Shown piece after piece: positions 42,674 through 51,047 of a stretch of DNA of 64,000 nt. The notes under the pieces were generated by a model. It saw nothing but the letters and a program-made list of their open reading frames with translations, had not been told where the DNA came from and did no database searches. Position numbers and translations under genes: made by a program. Source of the DNA: Dysgonamonadaceae bacterium (GTDB lineage: Bacteria; Bacteroidota; Bacteroidia; Bacteroidales; Azobacteroidaceae); NCBI GenBank assembly GCA_031260045.1, contig JAIRKO010000051.1:1-64000 (forward strand), in the 5' to 3' direction. How positions within the stretch are numbered: position 1 is the stretch's first letter; each line of letters opens with the position of its first letter.

Positions 42674-43645
42674 CTATTTCAACCCCAGTTTCTCCGAAAT
42701 ATTCAACATCCGCCGAATAGGTTTCACCGCTTTCCGCTGTATCTCTTCCGAAACAAATATTTCCGGCGTTTCGTATTTCAGGCAATGGTACAGTTTTTCC
42801 AAAGTATTCAATTTCATAAAATTACATTCGTTGCAGGCGCATGTAGCATCATTCGGCGGAGCCGGAATAAAAACCTTGTCGGGATTGCCCCGCTGCATTT
42901 TATGCAAAATACCCGATTCGGTTGCCACAATAAATTTTTTACTTGCCGAATGGGTGGAAAATTTCAGCAAATCGCTCGTAGAACCTACGTAATCGGCAAT
43001 TTTCAATATCACGGTTTTACATTCGGGATGCGCCAAAATCAATGCATCGGGATGTTCCCCTTTCAAGGCAAGCATTTTTTCCAGAGAAAACTGCTCATGC
43101 ACGTGGCAGGCGCCTTTCCACAAAACCATATTCCTGCCTGTGAGACTGTTGATGTAATTTCCAAGATTTTCGTCTGGTCCGAAAATTATCTTTGTTTCAG
43201 GAGGAAAACTCTCCACAATCCGGCGAGCATTCGTGGAAGTAACCACTACATCGGTTAAAGTTTTCACGGCAGCCGTTGTGTTCACGTAAGAAATCACCGT
43301 ATGTCCGGGATGCCGGTTGATAAATTTTTCCAACTCATCGGCAGGACAACTATCTGCTAATGAACATCCTGCATTTAAATCGGGAATAAACACTTTTTTT
43401 TCCGGAGAAAGAATTTTAGCCGTTTCCCCCATAAAATGGACGCCGCACAATACGATAATATCCGCATCCGTTTCGGCTGCCCATTGCGCCAGCGCCAAAC
43501 TGTCGCCTACGAAATCGGCAATATCCTGAATATCCGGATTTTGGTAATAATGGGCTAAAATAACGGCATTTTTTTTCTTTTTTAAATCTGTGATTGCCTG
43601 CGCCAAATCAATGTTATCCTTTGTTTTTACCGGTGTTGTATTCAT
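42674..43645 (-). CDS. nadA: Quinolinate synthase
   Basis: 323 residues. It condenses iminoaspartate and dihydroxyacetone phosphate to quinolinate in NAD biosynthesis and carries a [4Fe-4S] cluster. Motifs: 'ILAHYYQNPDIQDIADFVGDSL', 'VLCGVHFMGETAKIL' (cluster Cys), 'PDLNAGCSLADSC', 'SYVNTTAAVKTLTDVVVTS', 'GPDENLGNYI', 'HPECKTV' (cluster Cys) and 'CACNECNFMKLNTLEKL' (cluster Cys). nadB and nadC are not adjacent. Confidence 0.95.
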   Translation of the reverse strand: MNTTPVKTKDNIDLAQAITDLKKKKNAVILAHYYQNPDIQDIADFVGDSLALAQWAAETDADIIVLCGVHFMGETAKILSPEKKVFIPDLNAGCSLADSCPADELEKFINRHPGHTVISYVNTTAAVKTLTDVVVTSTNARRIVESFPPETKIIFGPDENLGNYINSLTGRNMVLWKGACHVHEQFSLEKMLALKGEHPDALILAHPECKTVILKIADYVGSTSDLLKFSTHSASKKFIVATESGILHKMQRGNPDKVFIPAPPNDATCACNECNFMKLNTLEKLYHCLKYETPEIFVSEEIQRKAVKPIRRMLNISEKLGLK

Positions 43646-43953
43646 ATATTTACGGTCAATAAAATTTTTACAAAATTAGTGTTTTTCTGTTGTAAAATAA
43701 AAACTTCACCAAACGCGGGGGTGCATTTAAATATTGTCGCGACGGCACCGGCGAAGGCAAAGCCTGAAGCAGTCGATGGAATTATAACACATTTATAGAT
43801 AGCAACTTGAATTATATAGTAAATTTACCGGACACATACTATATTAATTGAAAAATTTCGGAAAAAGCACTATATATTGAAAAAATCACTACATTTGCAG
43901 CGCTCATCATGTAATAAGTAATAGAATTTAGTTACAATCTTAATTATTTAAAA
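43646..43953. other. Intergenic region between nadA and the barrel-like protein gene
   Basis: Divergent spacer of 308 bp. 43735-43775 is a degenerate REP-like piece. TACATTTG + C at 43890-43897 is a probable -7 box for the downstream gene (57 nt before its ATG). Otherwise AT-rich; nothing else recognised. Confidence 0.45.
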
Positions 43954-44577
43954 ATGAGAAAAATTAAAAAGTTGTTTTTATTGATAACAATTACGTTATC
44001 TTGTGTCAATTCTTTCAGTCAGGTTCCTTTATTTGGAACAATTAATACAAAGGATAAACCTTTTTATGCTTACAAAGAATTCTCTTTTGGAAATTCTTTT
44101 AACGGAGTTTTTGACGTTCAGTATACTTTATTTAATAAAGATACAGAAGGGTTTAATCCGTCTTTAGCCATTCTGTTGGATGGAAAATACAACGCGGATT
44201 ATTTTGATTTGGGATTAGGGCTAAGAAGTAATTTCTTTAAATCGGAGCATTTCAATTTAGGTGCGGAAGTTATTATTTTTGACTTCTCTTATTTTGCTAC
44301 CGATATTTATGTCAACGGTAAAATAACCAACGGTTTTGGTTACGTTTATAATTACAAAGGATTAATTGATTCTGGTTTAGAATCAGACCATTGGTTATAT
44401 GTTAATTATTCGGACTTGTCGGGTTTTATTCCTTACGCAGGGTTCTTATTCAATGATGGAGTTGATTTATCGATTGGAACTACTTACGATTTTGGAAAAT
44501 TGAAAATAAATAACTTACAAGGTTATTTGTGGTACGGTCGTAAAGCATTGACAATTGGAGCGAGTTATATATTTTAA
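43954..44577 (+). CDS. Hypothetical exported beta-barrel-like protein
   Basis: 207 residues. Signal peptide 'LLITITLSCVNSFSQ' (cleavage near 22). The mature part alternates aromatic and polar residues in strand-length blocks ('LGLGLRSNFF', 'FNLGAEVIIFDFSYF', 'VDLSIGTTYDFG') and ends 'LTIGASYIF', i.e. with a C-terminal Phe as in many outer-membrane barrels. About eight strands would fit. No family recognised. Noticeably more AT-rich than the neighbouring housekeeping genes. Confidence 0.6.
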   Translation: MRKIKKLFLLITITLSCVNSFSQVPLFGTINTKDKPFYAYKEFSFGNSFNGVFDVQYTLFNKDTEGFNPSLAILLDGKYNADYFDLGLGLRSNFFKSEHFNLGAEVIIFDFSYFATDIYVNGKITNGFGYVYNYKGLIDSGLESDHWLYVNYSDLSGFIPYAGFLFNDGVDLSIGTTYDFGKLKINNLQGYLWYGRKALTIGASYIF

Positions 44578-44594
44578 AAAGAACTTGAAAGTAA

Positions 44595-44720
44595 ATGCTC
44601 ATAATTAGTTCATATTATGAACATAAAAATACGGATTACTTCACATCCGGAGTAGATGGCAAGATTACAATTAGTCATTCCTTCTCAGGAGGTAAAATGT
44701 CATTCGATTACGTAAACTAA
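44595..44720 (+). pseudogene. Short ORF, possible remnant of a secreted or barrel protein
   Basis: 41 codons, ending 'DGKITISHSFSGGKMSFDYVN' in two parts (strand-like 'GKITISHSF' and 'GKMSFDYVN'). It begins right after the barrel-like gene and may be the decayed 3' end of a second such gene. No start signal or family; low confidence. Confidence 0.3.
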
Positions 44721-44765
44721 CTTTTTTATCGGATAGCACCAATATATAATATTATATAAAAATAC

Positions 44766-45733
44766 ATGAAACAAATAAAAATATATTTTGAGGATTTTTG
44801 GCCAAGTTTTGATATTGAAAACAATTGCTTTACACAACTTCTCCGGCAAGAATATGAATTGGTAATTGACAAAAATCCCGATTACCTATTTTTTCCGTTT
44901 TTGGCTATAATCATTTGAAATACAGGAATTGCATTAAAATATTTCATTCCCACGAAAATATTGAGCCGGATTTCAACCTCTGTGATTATGCCATCGCTTT
45001 TCAACATTTGGATGCCGGCGACCGTTATCTTCGTCGTCCGCTTTTTATTGAGTCTGGATTGGAAAAAATTGAAAATAAACAAATTGATCCGGAGAGAGCA
45101 CTAAATAGAAAATTTTGTAATTATGTATATTCAGATTGGAAATGGGCGGATCCGGTTAGGGAAACTTTTTTCAGAAAACTTTCTAAATACAAAAAAGTGG
45201 ATTCCGGCGGACGCTGTTTGAACAACATCGGCGGGATTGTTGCCAACAAAATAGATTTTATCAAAGATTACAAATTTACTATTGCTTTTGAAAACAGTTC
45301 GTTATCCGGCTATACAACCGAAAAAATAATAGAGCCGATGATTGTAAATTCAATGCCCATCTATTGGGGAAACCCTGATGTATGCTTAGATTTCAACAAA
45401 GAATCCTTTGTTTTTGTAAATGATTATGATACTTTGGATGCTGCTATCGAAGAAGTAATTCGTTTGGACAAAGACGATGAGGCATATCTTGAAAAATTGT
45501 CAAAATCATGGCATACAGGAGAATCCTATGCAGAGCGACAATTGAAATTGTTGTCGTTTTTGAAAAATATTTTTGAGAGGAAATTAAGCGAGGCGAAAAG
45601 AACCACCGATTACGGTTATGTCCGCACTTACCGGCGGAAACAGGAAACGATGGGGCAATTATTTAATGAAAAAATAATGAGAATTTCATTTTTTAATAAA
45701 GAATTTAAATTATTGGCGAGAACGAAAAAATAA
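44766..45733 (+). pseudogene. GT10 alpha-1,3-fucosyltransferase, frameshifted in a T-run
   Basis: The N-terminus reads from ATG 44766 (MKQIKIYFEDFWPSFD, ending 'NPDYLFF') and stops at 44918-44920. From the T-run at 44889-44894 the second frame continues 'SVFGYNHLKYRNCIKIFHSHE' in two pieces without a gap in similarity. One extra T would restore a ~322-residue protein. GT10 hallmarks are present: 'ENIEPDFNLCDYAIAF', 'KFCNYVYSD', 'DSGGRCLNNIGG', 'DYKFTIAFENSS', 'GYTTEKIIEPMIVNSMPIYWG'. These enzymes fucosylate LPS O-antigen or capsule (Lewis-type). It may be a sequencing error, slippage-based phase variation, or decay. The next gene also appears to be a fucosyltransferase. Confidence 0.85.
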
Positions 45734-45776
45734 CGGGTTTCGGAGGGATCAATGATGCTTCATTTTTTTATCGATT

Positions 45777-46748
45777 ATGAATGATTTTGTTACACGGTAT
45801 AATACACTAAATAATTCGTTTAAACCTGCGTTGGTGTTTCATGTCGGCGCGAGCGCAGGTTTCTTCTCTGAATATAACTGTATGATATTAGCGATGTTAT
45901 ACTGTTTGAAAAATAAAATCCGCTTCGTTTTATATTCCAAAGATGCTAATTTTGGATACAAAGACGGATGGAATGATTTTTTTGAATCGTTTTGCGAGTC
46001 AACAACTTGCTTTATTCATCACCGATTTAATGTAAGGTGGTTTACAACACGAACCGGACAAAATCAATGGAGACCGAAAGGAACATTTATGCAAATTTTT
46101 ACAAAATTTATAAAACTGTTCATTCCTCCATCCCGCTATTTTACACAGGATTTATGGCATAATTTTGTCAATCGGAATATGCTTGAACAGGAATATGATA
46201 TTCCCGAATTGGGAATAAAAGGCAATTTTCTTCATGCTTGCATCCGATTGGTTGAATTGACATGGCGCTACAATGCTTCAACGAAAGCGGAGATTGAAAA
46301 GATAATGAAACGATGTCCATTGCCAGACAAATACGTGAGTTGTCATATTCGCAGAGGCGATAAAATTACGGAATGGGATTATATTCCGTTAGAAAAGTAC
46401 ATTGCGTATATTGAGCAATATAAAATTTCGGATATTTACATTTTGACCGACGATTATACTGTCTATGAAACCTTGCAAGAAGAGAAACCGGAATGGAATA
46501 TTTATACACTGTGCAATAAGTCTGATAGGGGTTACGAGCATTCTAATTTTGGAAGAAACAACGCCGAAGAGAAAAGAAAAAGAATATTGGCGTTGTTTGC
46601 TTCGATTGAAATAATGAACAAATCAGCCTTGTTTGTCGGCACGAAAACCGCTAATCCAAGCGTGTTTATGTCAATATATAATCCGAAAATATCAAAGGGA
46701 ATTGATTGTGATGGGAATTTATTCGTTGAAGCAATAAAAAGTTTATGA
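45777..46748 (+). CDS. Fucosyltransferase-like glycosyltransferase (HxRRxDK type)
   Basis: 323 residues, GT-B type. 'YVSCHIRRGDKITEWDYIP' is the GDP-fucose-binding motif shared by alpha-1,2/1,6- and O-fucosyltransferases. 'DIYILTDDYTVYETL' and 'ALFVGTKTANPSVFMSIYNP' fit the C-terminal nucleotide-binding half. The N-terminal 'ALVFHVGASAGFFSEYNCM' replaces the usual 'GGLGNQ' of GT11, so this may be closer to GT23/O-FucT-like bacterial enzymes. Adjacent to the GT10 gene (43 bp). Confidence 0.75.
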   Translation: MNDFVTRYNTLNNSFKPALVFHVGASAGFFSEYNCMILAMLYCLKNKIRFVLYSKDANFGYKDGWNDFFESFCESTTCFIHHRFNVRWFTTRTGQNQWRPKGTFMQIFTKFIKLFIPPSRYFTQDLWHNFVNRNMLEQEYDIPELGIKGNFLHACIRLVELTWRYNASTKAEIEKIMKRCPLPDKYVSCHIRRGDKITEWDYIPLEKYIAYIEQYKISDIYILTDDYTVYETLQEEKPEWNIYTLCNKSDRGYEHSNFGRNNAEEKRKRILALFASIEIMNKSALFVGTKTANPSVFMSIYNPKISKGIDCDGNLFVEAIKSL

Positions 46749-47007
46749 GTAAAATAACAAATAGAAAAAGACGCATGAAAAGTTATCAGAATTTTTTGAT
46801 TAGTCGCTTTGCGGATATTCATTGAAAAATATTTTAGTGAAAATTTGCACACGAAACTATCAAAACCCCACGAGTAGTATATAACCATTAACCGAGTATT
46901 TCATATTAAACCCACCTAAAATCAATCAGATACAGGTTTTCCCCCTATTCAAGAGTTTGCACAAAGCAAAAAAAATCTTAACTTTGCCCCACTTTTAAAA
47001 GCAAACT
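46749..47007. other. Spacer with the fadD-like gene promoter
   Basis: TTTG (46956-46959) and TAACTTTG + C (46979-46986) are exactly 19 bp apart: a consensus promoter 21 nt before the ATG. A 16-codon ORF at 46775 (MKSYQNFLISRF...) has no supporting evidence. Nothing else is recognised in the upstream part. Confidence 0.6.
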
Positions 47008-48819
47008 ATGGAATATTCTCATCTATCATACATCATTCAGGAACGTGCCGCCAAGTTCGGCGACAGAGAAGCGTTAAGACAAAAAAACAAAGAAACAGGC
47101 GAATGGCAATCCATTTCGTGGAACGACTTTTTCAAGAAAATAATGGCAACGGCTTATGCAATCTGCCATGCAGGCATCGAACCGCACGCCAATATCGGCA
47201 TATATTCCCAAAACATGGCGGAGTGCTTGTACGTCGATTTCGGCGCTTTTGCCAACCGCGCGGCAACGGCGCCGATGTATGCAACGGCATCCATTCCCCA
47301 AATCCGGTATATTATTGACGAGGCGGAAATAAAACTGCTGTTTGTGAGCGAACAGGCGCAATACAACAATGCGTGGCAAGCGCTTCAAGACAGCGAATTC
47401 CTGAAACAAATCGTCATTTTCGACAACACCGTAGTCCGTGCGCTGGACGACAAAACTTCCATCTATTTCGATTATTTCAGTTCGCCGAAAAAACGCAATT
47501 CGCAGGACATTATCTCTGTGGAAAAAAGACTTAAAGCCGCTCAAAAAGAAGATATTGCACACATTATCTACACATCGGGAACTACCGGCGAACCCAAAGG
47601 CGTTGTCCTCACGCACGATAATTATCTGGAAGTCTTTAAGATACACGATATTCGCCTGAACTATCTGCCGCAAAGATTTCTATCACTCAGTTTTCTGCCT
47701 TTGGCGCATATTTTTGAAAAAGCGTGGTCGCTTTATTGCCTCTATCGGGGATGCACTTTGGCTGTAAATCGGGATCCGAAGGAAATACAAACCGCTGTAA
47801 AAGAGGTGAAACCGCAGGCTATGTGTAGCGTTCCCCGTTTTTGGGAAAAGGTATATGCCGCTGTTTGGGAAAAAATCGAAAACGCCAATTTCATCCTGCG
47901 CCGCATCTTTTCGGACGCCATTGCCACCGGCGAAAGTTATTGCCTTGATTATATGAATAAAGGCAAAAAGCCGCCTTTCTTTTTGAAATGCAAATTTTAC
48001 GGGTACAAAATACTGGTCTATTCGCAATTGAAAAAAGCGGTCGGAATTGAACGGGGCTTGATTTTCCCCTGTGCCGGCGCCATGCTTTCGGAAGAAATTA
48101 TCCGTTTTTTGCGTTCGGTAAATATTCCTTTGGTATATGGTTACGGGCTGACCGAAACGACGGCAACCGTCAGTTGTTTCCCCCCGACCGGATACGAATT
48201 GGATACGGTAGGAAAAGTAATGCCGGCGATAGAAGTCAGGATCGGCGAAGACAGTGAAATACAGGTCAAAGGGAAATCCGTTACAAGCGGTTATTACAAA
48301 AAACCGGAAGCAACAGCCGATGCTTTTACCGCCGACGGCTGGTTTCGGACGGGCGACGCCGGCAGGTTGACCGAAAACGACGGTATCGTTATGACTGAGC
48401 GAATTAAAGATTTATATAAAACTTCCAACGGGAAATATATTGCGCCGCAACAATTGGAAAATCGGCTGATTAAAGATAAATTTATCGAAAGCGCTTTCGT
48501 TATCGGCGATCGGCGGAAATATGCAAGTGCACTGATTATACCGGATTACAAAGAGTTGCAAAAATACGCCACAGAGGAAAATATTTTATTTGAAAACGAA
48601 GAAGATTTATGCAATAATCCGCAAATCATCAAGCTCTACGAATTGCGGATAACGGATATGCAGGATGAATTTGCCGGATACGAGCAAATTAAACGTTTTA
48701 CCCTGCTGCCTTATGCGTTTACAATCGACTCTGGAGAGTTGACGAACACGCTTAAAATGAAACGAAATTATATTTTGGAAAAATATCGCGAAATTATTGA
48801 CAAAATGTATTCCGAATGA
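47008..48819 (+). CDS. Long-chain acyl-CoA synthetase (AMP-binding)
   Basis: 603 residues, FadD/FACL-like. It activates fatty acids to acyl-CoA via acyl-AMP. P-loop 'HIIYTSGTTGEPKGVVLTHDNY', A3 region 'YGYGLTETTATVSC', 'GWFRTGDAGRL' and 'RIKDLYKTSNGKYIAPQQLE'. The 'PLAHIFEKAWSLYCLYRG' segment is typical of the long-chain group. It has its own consensus promoter. Confidence 0.92.
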   Translation: MEYSHLSYIIQERAAKFGDREALRQKNKETGEWQSISWNDFFKKIMATAYAICHAGIEPHANIGIYSQNMAECLYVDFGAFANRAATAPMYATASIPQIRYIIDEAEIKLLFVSEQAQYNNAWQALQDSEFLKQIVIFDNTVVRALDDKTSIYFDYFSSPKKRNSQDIISVEKRLKAAQKEDIAHIIYTSGTTGEPKGVVLTHDNYLEVFKIHDIRLNYLPQRFLSLSFLPLAHIFEKAWSLYCLYRGCTLAVNRDPKEIQTAVKEVKPQAMCSVPRFWEKVYAAVWEKIENANFILRRIFSDAIATGESYCLDYMNKGKKPPFFLKCKFYGYKILVYSQLKKAVGIERGLIFPCAGAMLSEEIIRFLRSVNIPLVYGYGLTETTATVSCFPPTGYELDTVGKVMPAIEVRIGEDSEIQVKGKSVTSGYYKKPEATADAFTADGWFRTGDAGRLTENDGIVMTERIKDLYKTSNGKYIAPQQLENRLIKDKFIESAFVIGDRRKYASALIIPDYKELQKYATEENILFENEEDLCNNPQIIKLYELRITDMQDEFAGYEQIKRFTLLPYAFTIDSGELTNTLKMKRNYILEKYREIIDKMYSE

Positions 48820-48865
48820 ATTATTTTAATGATAATTCAATTTGTCGCCAACCTGTTGTTCCCTG

Positions 48866-50768
48866 TTATTCAATCTTATATATCCGCGCCGGTTCATCCT
48901 CGTCGGCGCCTTCCTGATAGATAAACCGGCAGAAGTTTGGATATTTTTCCCAAATGTAGAAAACGTAACGTTCTACGGTACTGACTGTTTGCTCCGTTTT
49001 TTGTGCGGGATTGATGCGCAGGTTAGCCGTCAGAATGTGCGTAACTCCGCTTTCTTTTAGTTGATGAAGCAGGGAATCGGCATAAAATATTCCGAAATGG
49101 TTATCCGCCTGAGCGCTTAATTTCTGCATTTCCGGCAAAGCCAAAGCCTGTATGCCTATCTGGTTCAGGATGATGTTCAGATTGTCCGAACGGTTCAGTA
49201 TCCAGAACACCTGCCTGTCCATTTCTACGCGGGCGCGGTAGAAGTTGCGCAATGCGCCAAATTGTTTGTAACTGTGATCGTTTATCGGAACGGCGACGTA
49301 GCGTTCGGGGGCGGCAGTCCATTCCTGCATAAAAGCGGCGGCGTTGCTCGTCGGAACGGAGTAGATGCCGGAAAATCTTTTGCCCTTACCGTAAATAGTG
49401 GACATCGACGGTTTCCGGCAGGCGACCAAATCCTCTTCTTTCAGGTTTTTGCTTGCCCATTCGCTTGCTTTCAGATAGTTGACCCAGTCGGGAGTAAGTC
49501 CGCTGTATTGGCTGGTCAGTTTCCGGGCTTCGGGAATCGCTTTCATTGTGCCGTTCAATCCAAGTATAAACAGTATTCCGATGAAAACGGGATATAAAAA
49601 CTGAAATCGGCGGGCTTTATTATGCGAAAGCAGATAATACAAACAGGCGAAAATACTCATCAGGATAAACGGATAGACGGGGATGAGCAAACGTTCCTGA
49701 TTCCAGAATACTGCCAAGATAATAAATGTTGCGATAAGAAAAACGCCCGTAAGAGCGATTGTGTAAAACAAATGCCTATTGCGTTTGAAAGATAGATATA
49801 AACCGCCAAGCGCAACGGCATATACAAGTATTGTGCGGAAAAACCCGTTGTCTCCTGTCGGGTAATTAAAGCCTGCTATCCGTTGGACAGGTATTGTTCG
49901 GAGTTTTGCCACAAGCGAACTAACACGCCTGATAAGTCTTCGGTTCCTTCTTCGGGTATGGATTTTTGTTCAGGAAATTGTTCATCTGGGGAGCCAAATC
50001 GCCTCCTCCTCCCCACACCCGGTTTTGTACCAGAGAATATATGAAATATAGGACGACAAAACTTAATAGAAAAAGCCCCATGTTTTTCCATTCTTTGTAG
50101 AATAAAAAATATCCGGCAGTAGCAACGATTACCGAAATACCGATCGGACGAGTCAATGCAACGCCCAATGCCGCCAATGCTACCAACAGGTATTCTTTGA
50201 TTTCCGTTCCCCTCCCTGCATTTTCCGGTTTGTTTTTCACGGCAAACCGGAAAAACACGTATATGAAAAGCGACTGCATGAACATATAAAACGCTTCGGA
50301 GTAGGTCTGGCTTGCATAATAAAGCACATACGAATTGACGGATACAAGCGCCAGTGCAGGAAATAATATGCAGGCGGGAATTTTTCGCCGAAACGCAATG
50401 TAGGTGAAATACATAAATCCGATCATCGACAGCATGGAAAACATTTTCAACGGGAATAGGGCGATGCCGAAAAAATACGTTACCGGCGATAGCGCAACCA
50501 TATACAATGCCGCTTGCGAACTGGGGAAACGAAAATCTTTTATGAAACCGTTTGCCCCTAATATATAACCCGAATCGTCGCCGGTGAGGCTTACCCGCGG
50601 GTCGTAAAGCAGGATGGCAACGATGGCTGTTACTGCAAATATGACCCAAAAATAAACAGCGTCGTTTTGCTGCAAATGTTTTTCTGCCCGTTCAAAGAGG
50701 GAGAGGGGCTGTTCTTTTAGTTTCTTGATTTTTGTATTTTTTCTCATAAAATATAAGTAAATATTCAT
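48866..50768 (-). pseudogene. PMT/GT39-like membrane glycosyltransferase broken by two frameshifts
   Basis: Three successive frames on the minus strand. First, from 50768, TM-rich, with 'YDPRVSLTGDDSGYILGANGF' and 'ALTRPIGISV' to 'NKNPYP'. Second, about 49955-49890: 'EEGTEDLSGVLVRLWQNSE' + 'QYLS'. Third, to 48866: 'RIAGFNYPTGDNGFF', more TM helices and a soluble C-terminal domain. Adding one base at each junction gives 1905 bp (634 residues). The Asp pair in 'GDDSGYI' fits the catalytic loop of polyprenyl-phosphate-sugar transferases. Either a recent pseudogene or two assembly errors. It is last in an operon with the methyltransferase-GT2 gene. Confidence 0.8.
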
Positions 50769-50769
50769 A

Positions 50770-51044
50770 TTATTTTACGACAGATGCAAACAACTTGTGG
50801 CGCGTATGTATCACTTTATATAACGGGTTTGCGTCCTTGATGATCTGTTCCAAAACTTGCGGGTCGTCCGATAAATGATAGGTTTTGACCTGCTTTTATT
50901 TTCACTTATTGCATTACCAACGTACATTCCCCTGTCGCTTAATCCTTTTGCAACAGGCATAATGGCATTGAGCAGTGCATTAATAGCGACAACTGCGCTA
51001 CCTGCGCCTCGCAAATCCGTTGATGTTATATGCAAAATGTTCAT
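50770..51044 (-). pseudogene. Small frameshifted ORF between the glycan genes
   Basis: From ATG 51044: 'MNILHITSTDLRGAGSAVVA' then 'INALLNAIMPVAKGL'. After residue ~53 the frame runs on as 'RTTRKFWNRS' with no sense. The neighbouring frame continues 'KTYHLSDDPQVLEQIIKDA' + 'NPLYKVIHTRHKLFASVVK' to a stop at 50770, 2 bp before the next gene's start. One added base near 50885 joins the two into ~92 residues. I do not recognise the family; the first 20 residues resemble GT4 N-termini. It starts 3 bp after the upstream gene's stop. Confidence 0.55.
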
Positions 51045-51047
51045 ATC

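Noticed and set aside
49876..50649. Separate minus-strand gene of 257 codons
   Set aside because: Most of it is the wrong frame of the PMT-like gene; only its last ~25 codons are real sequence, between two frameshifts.
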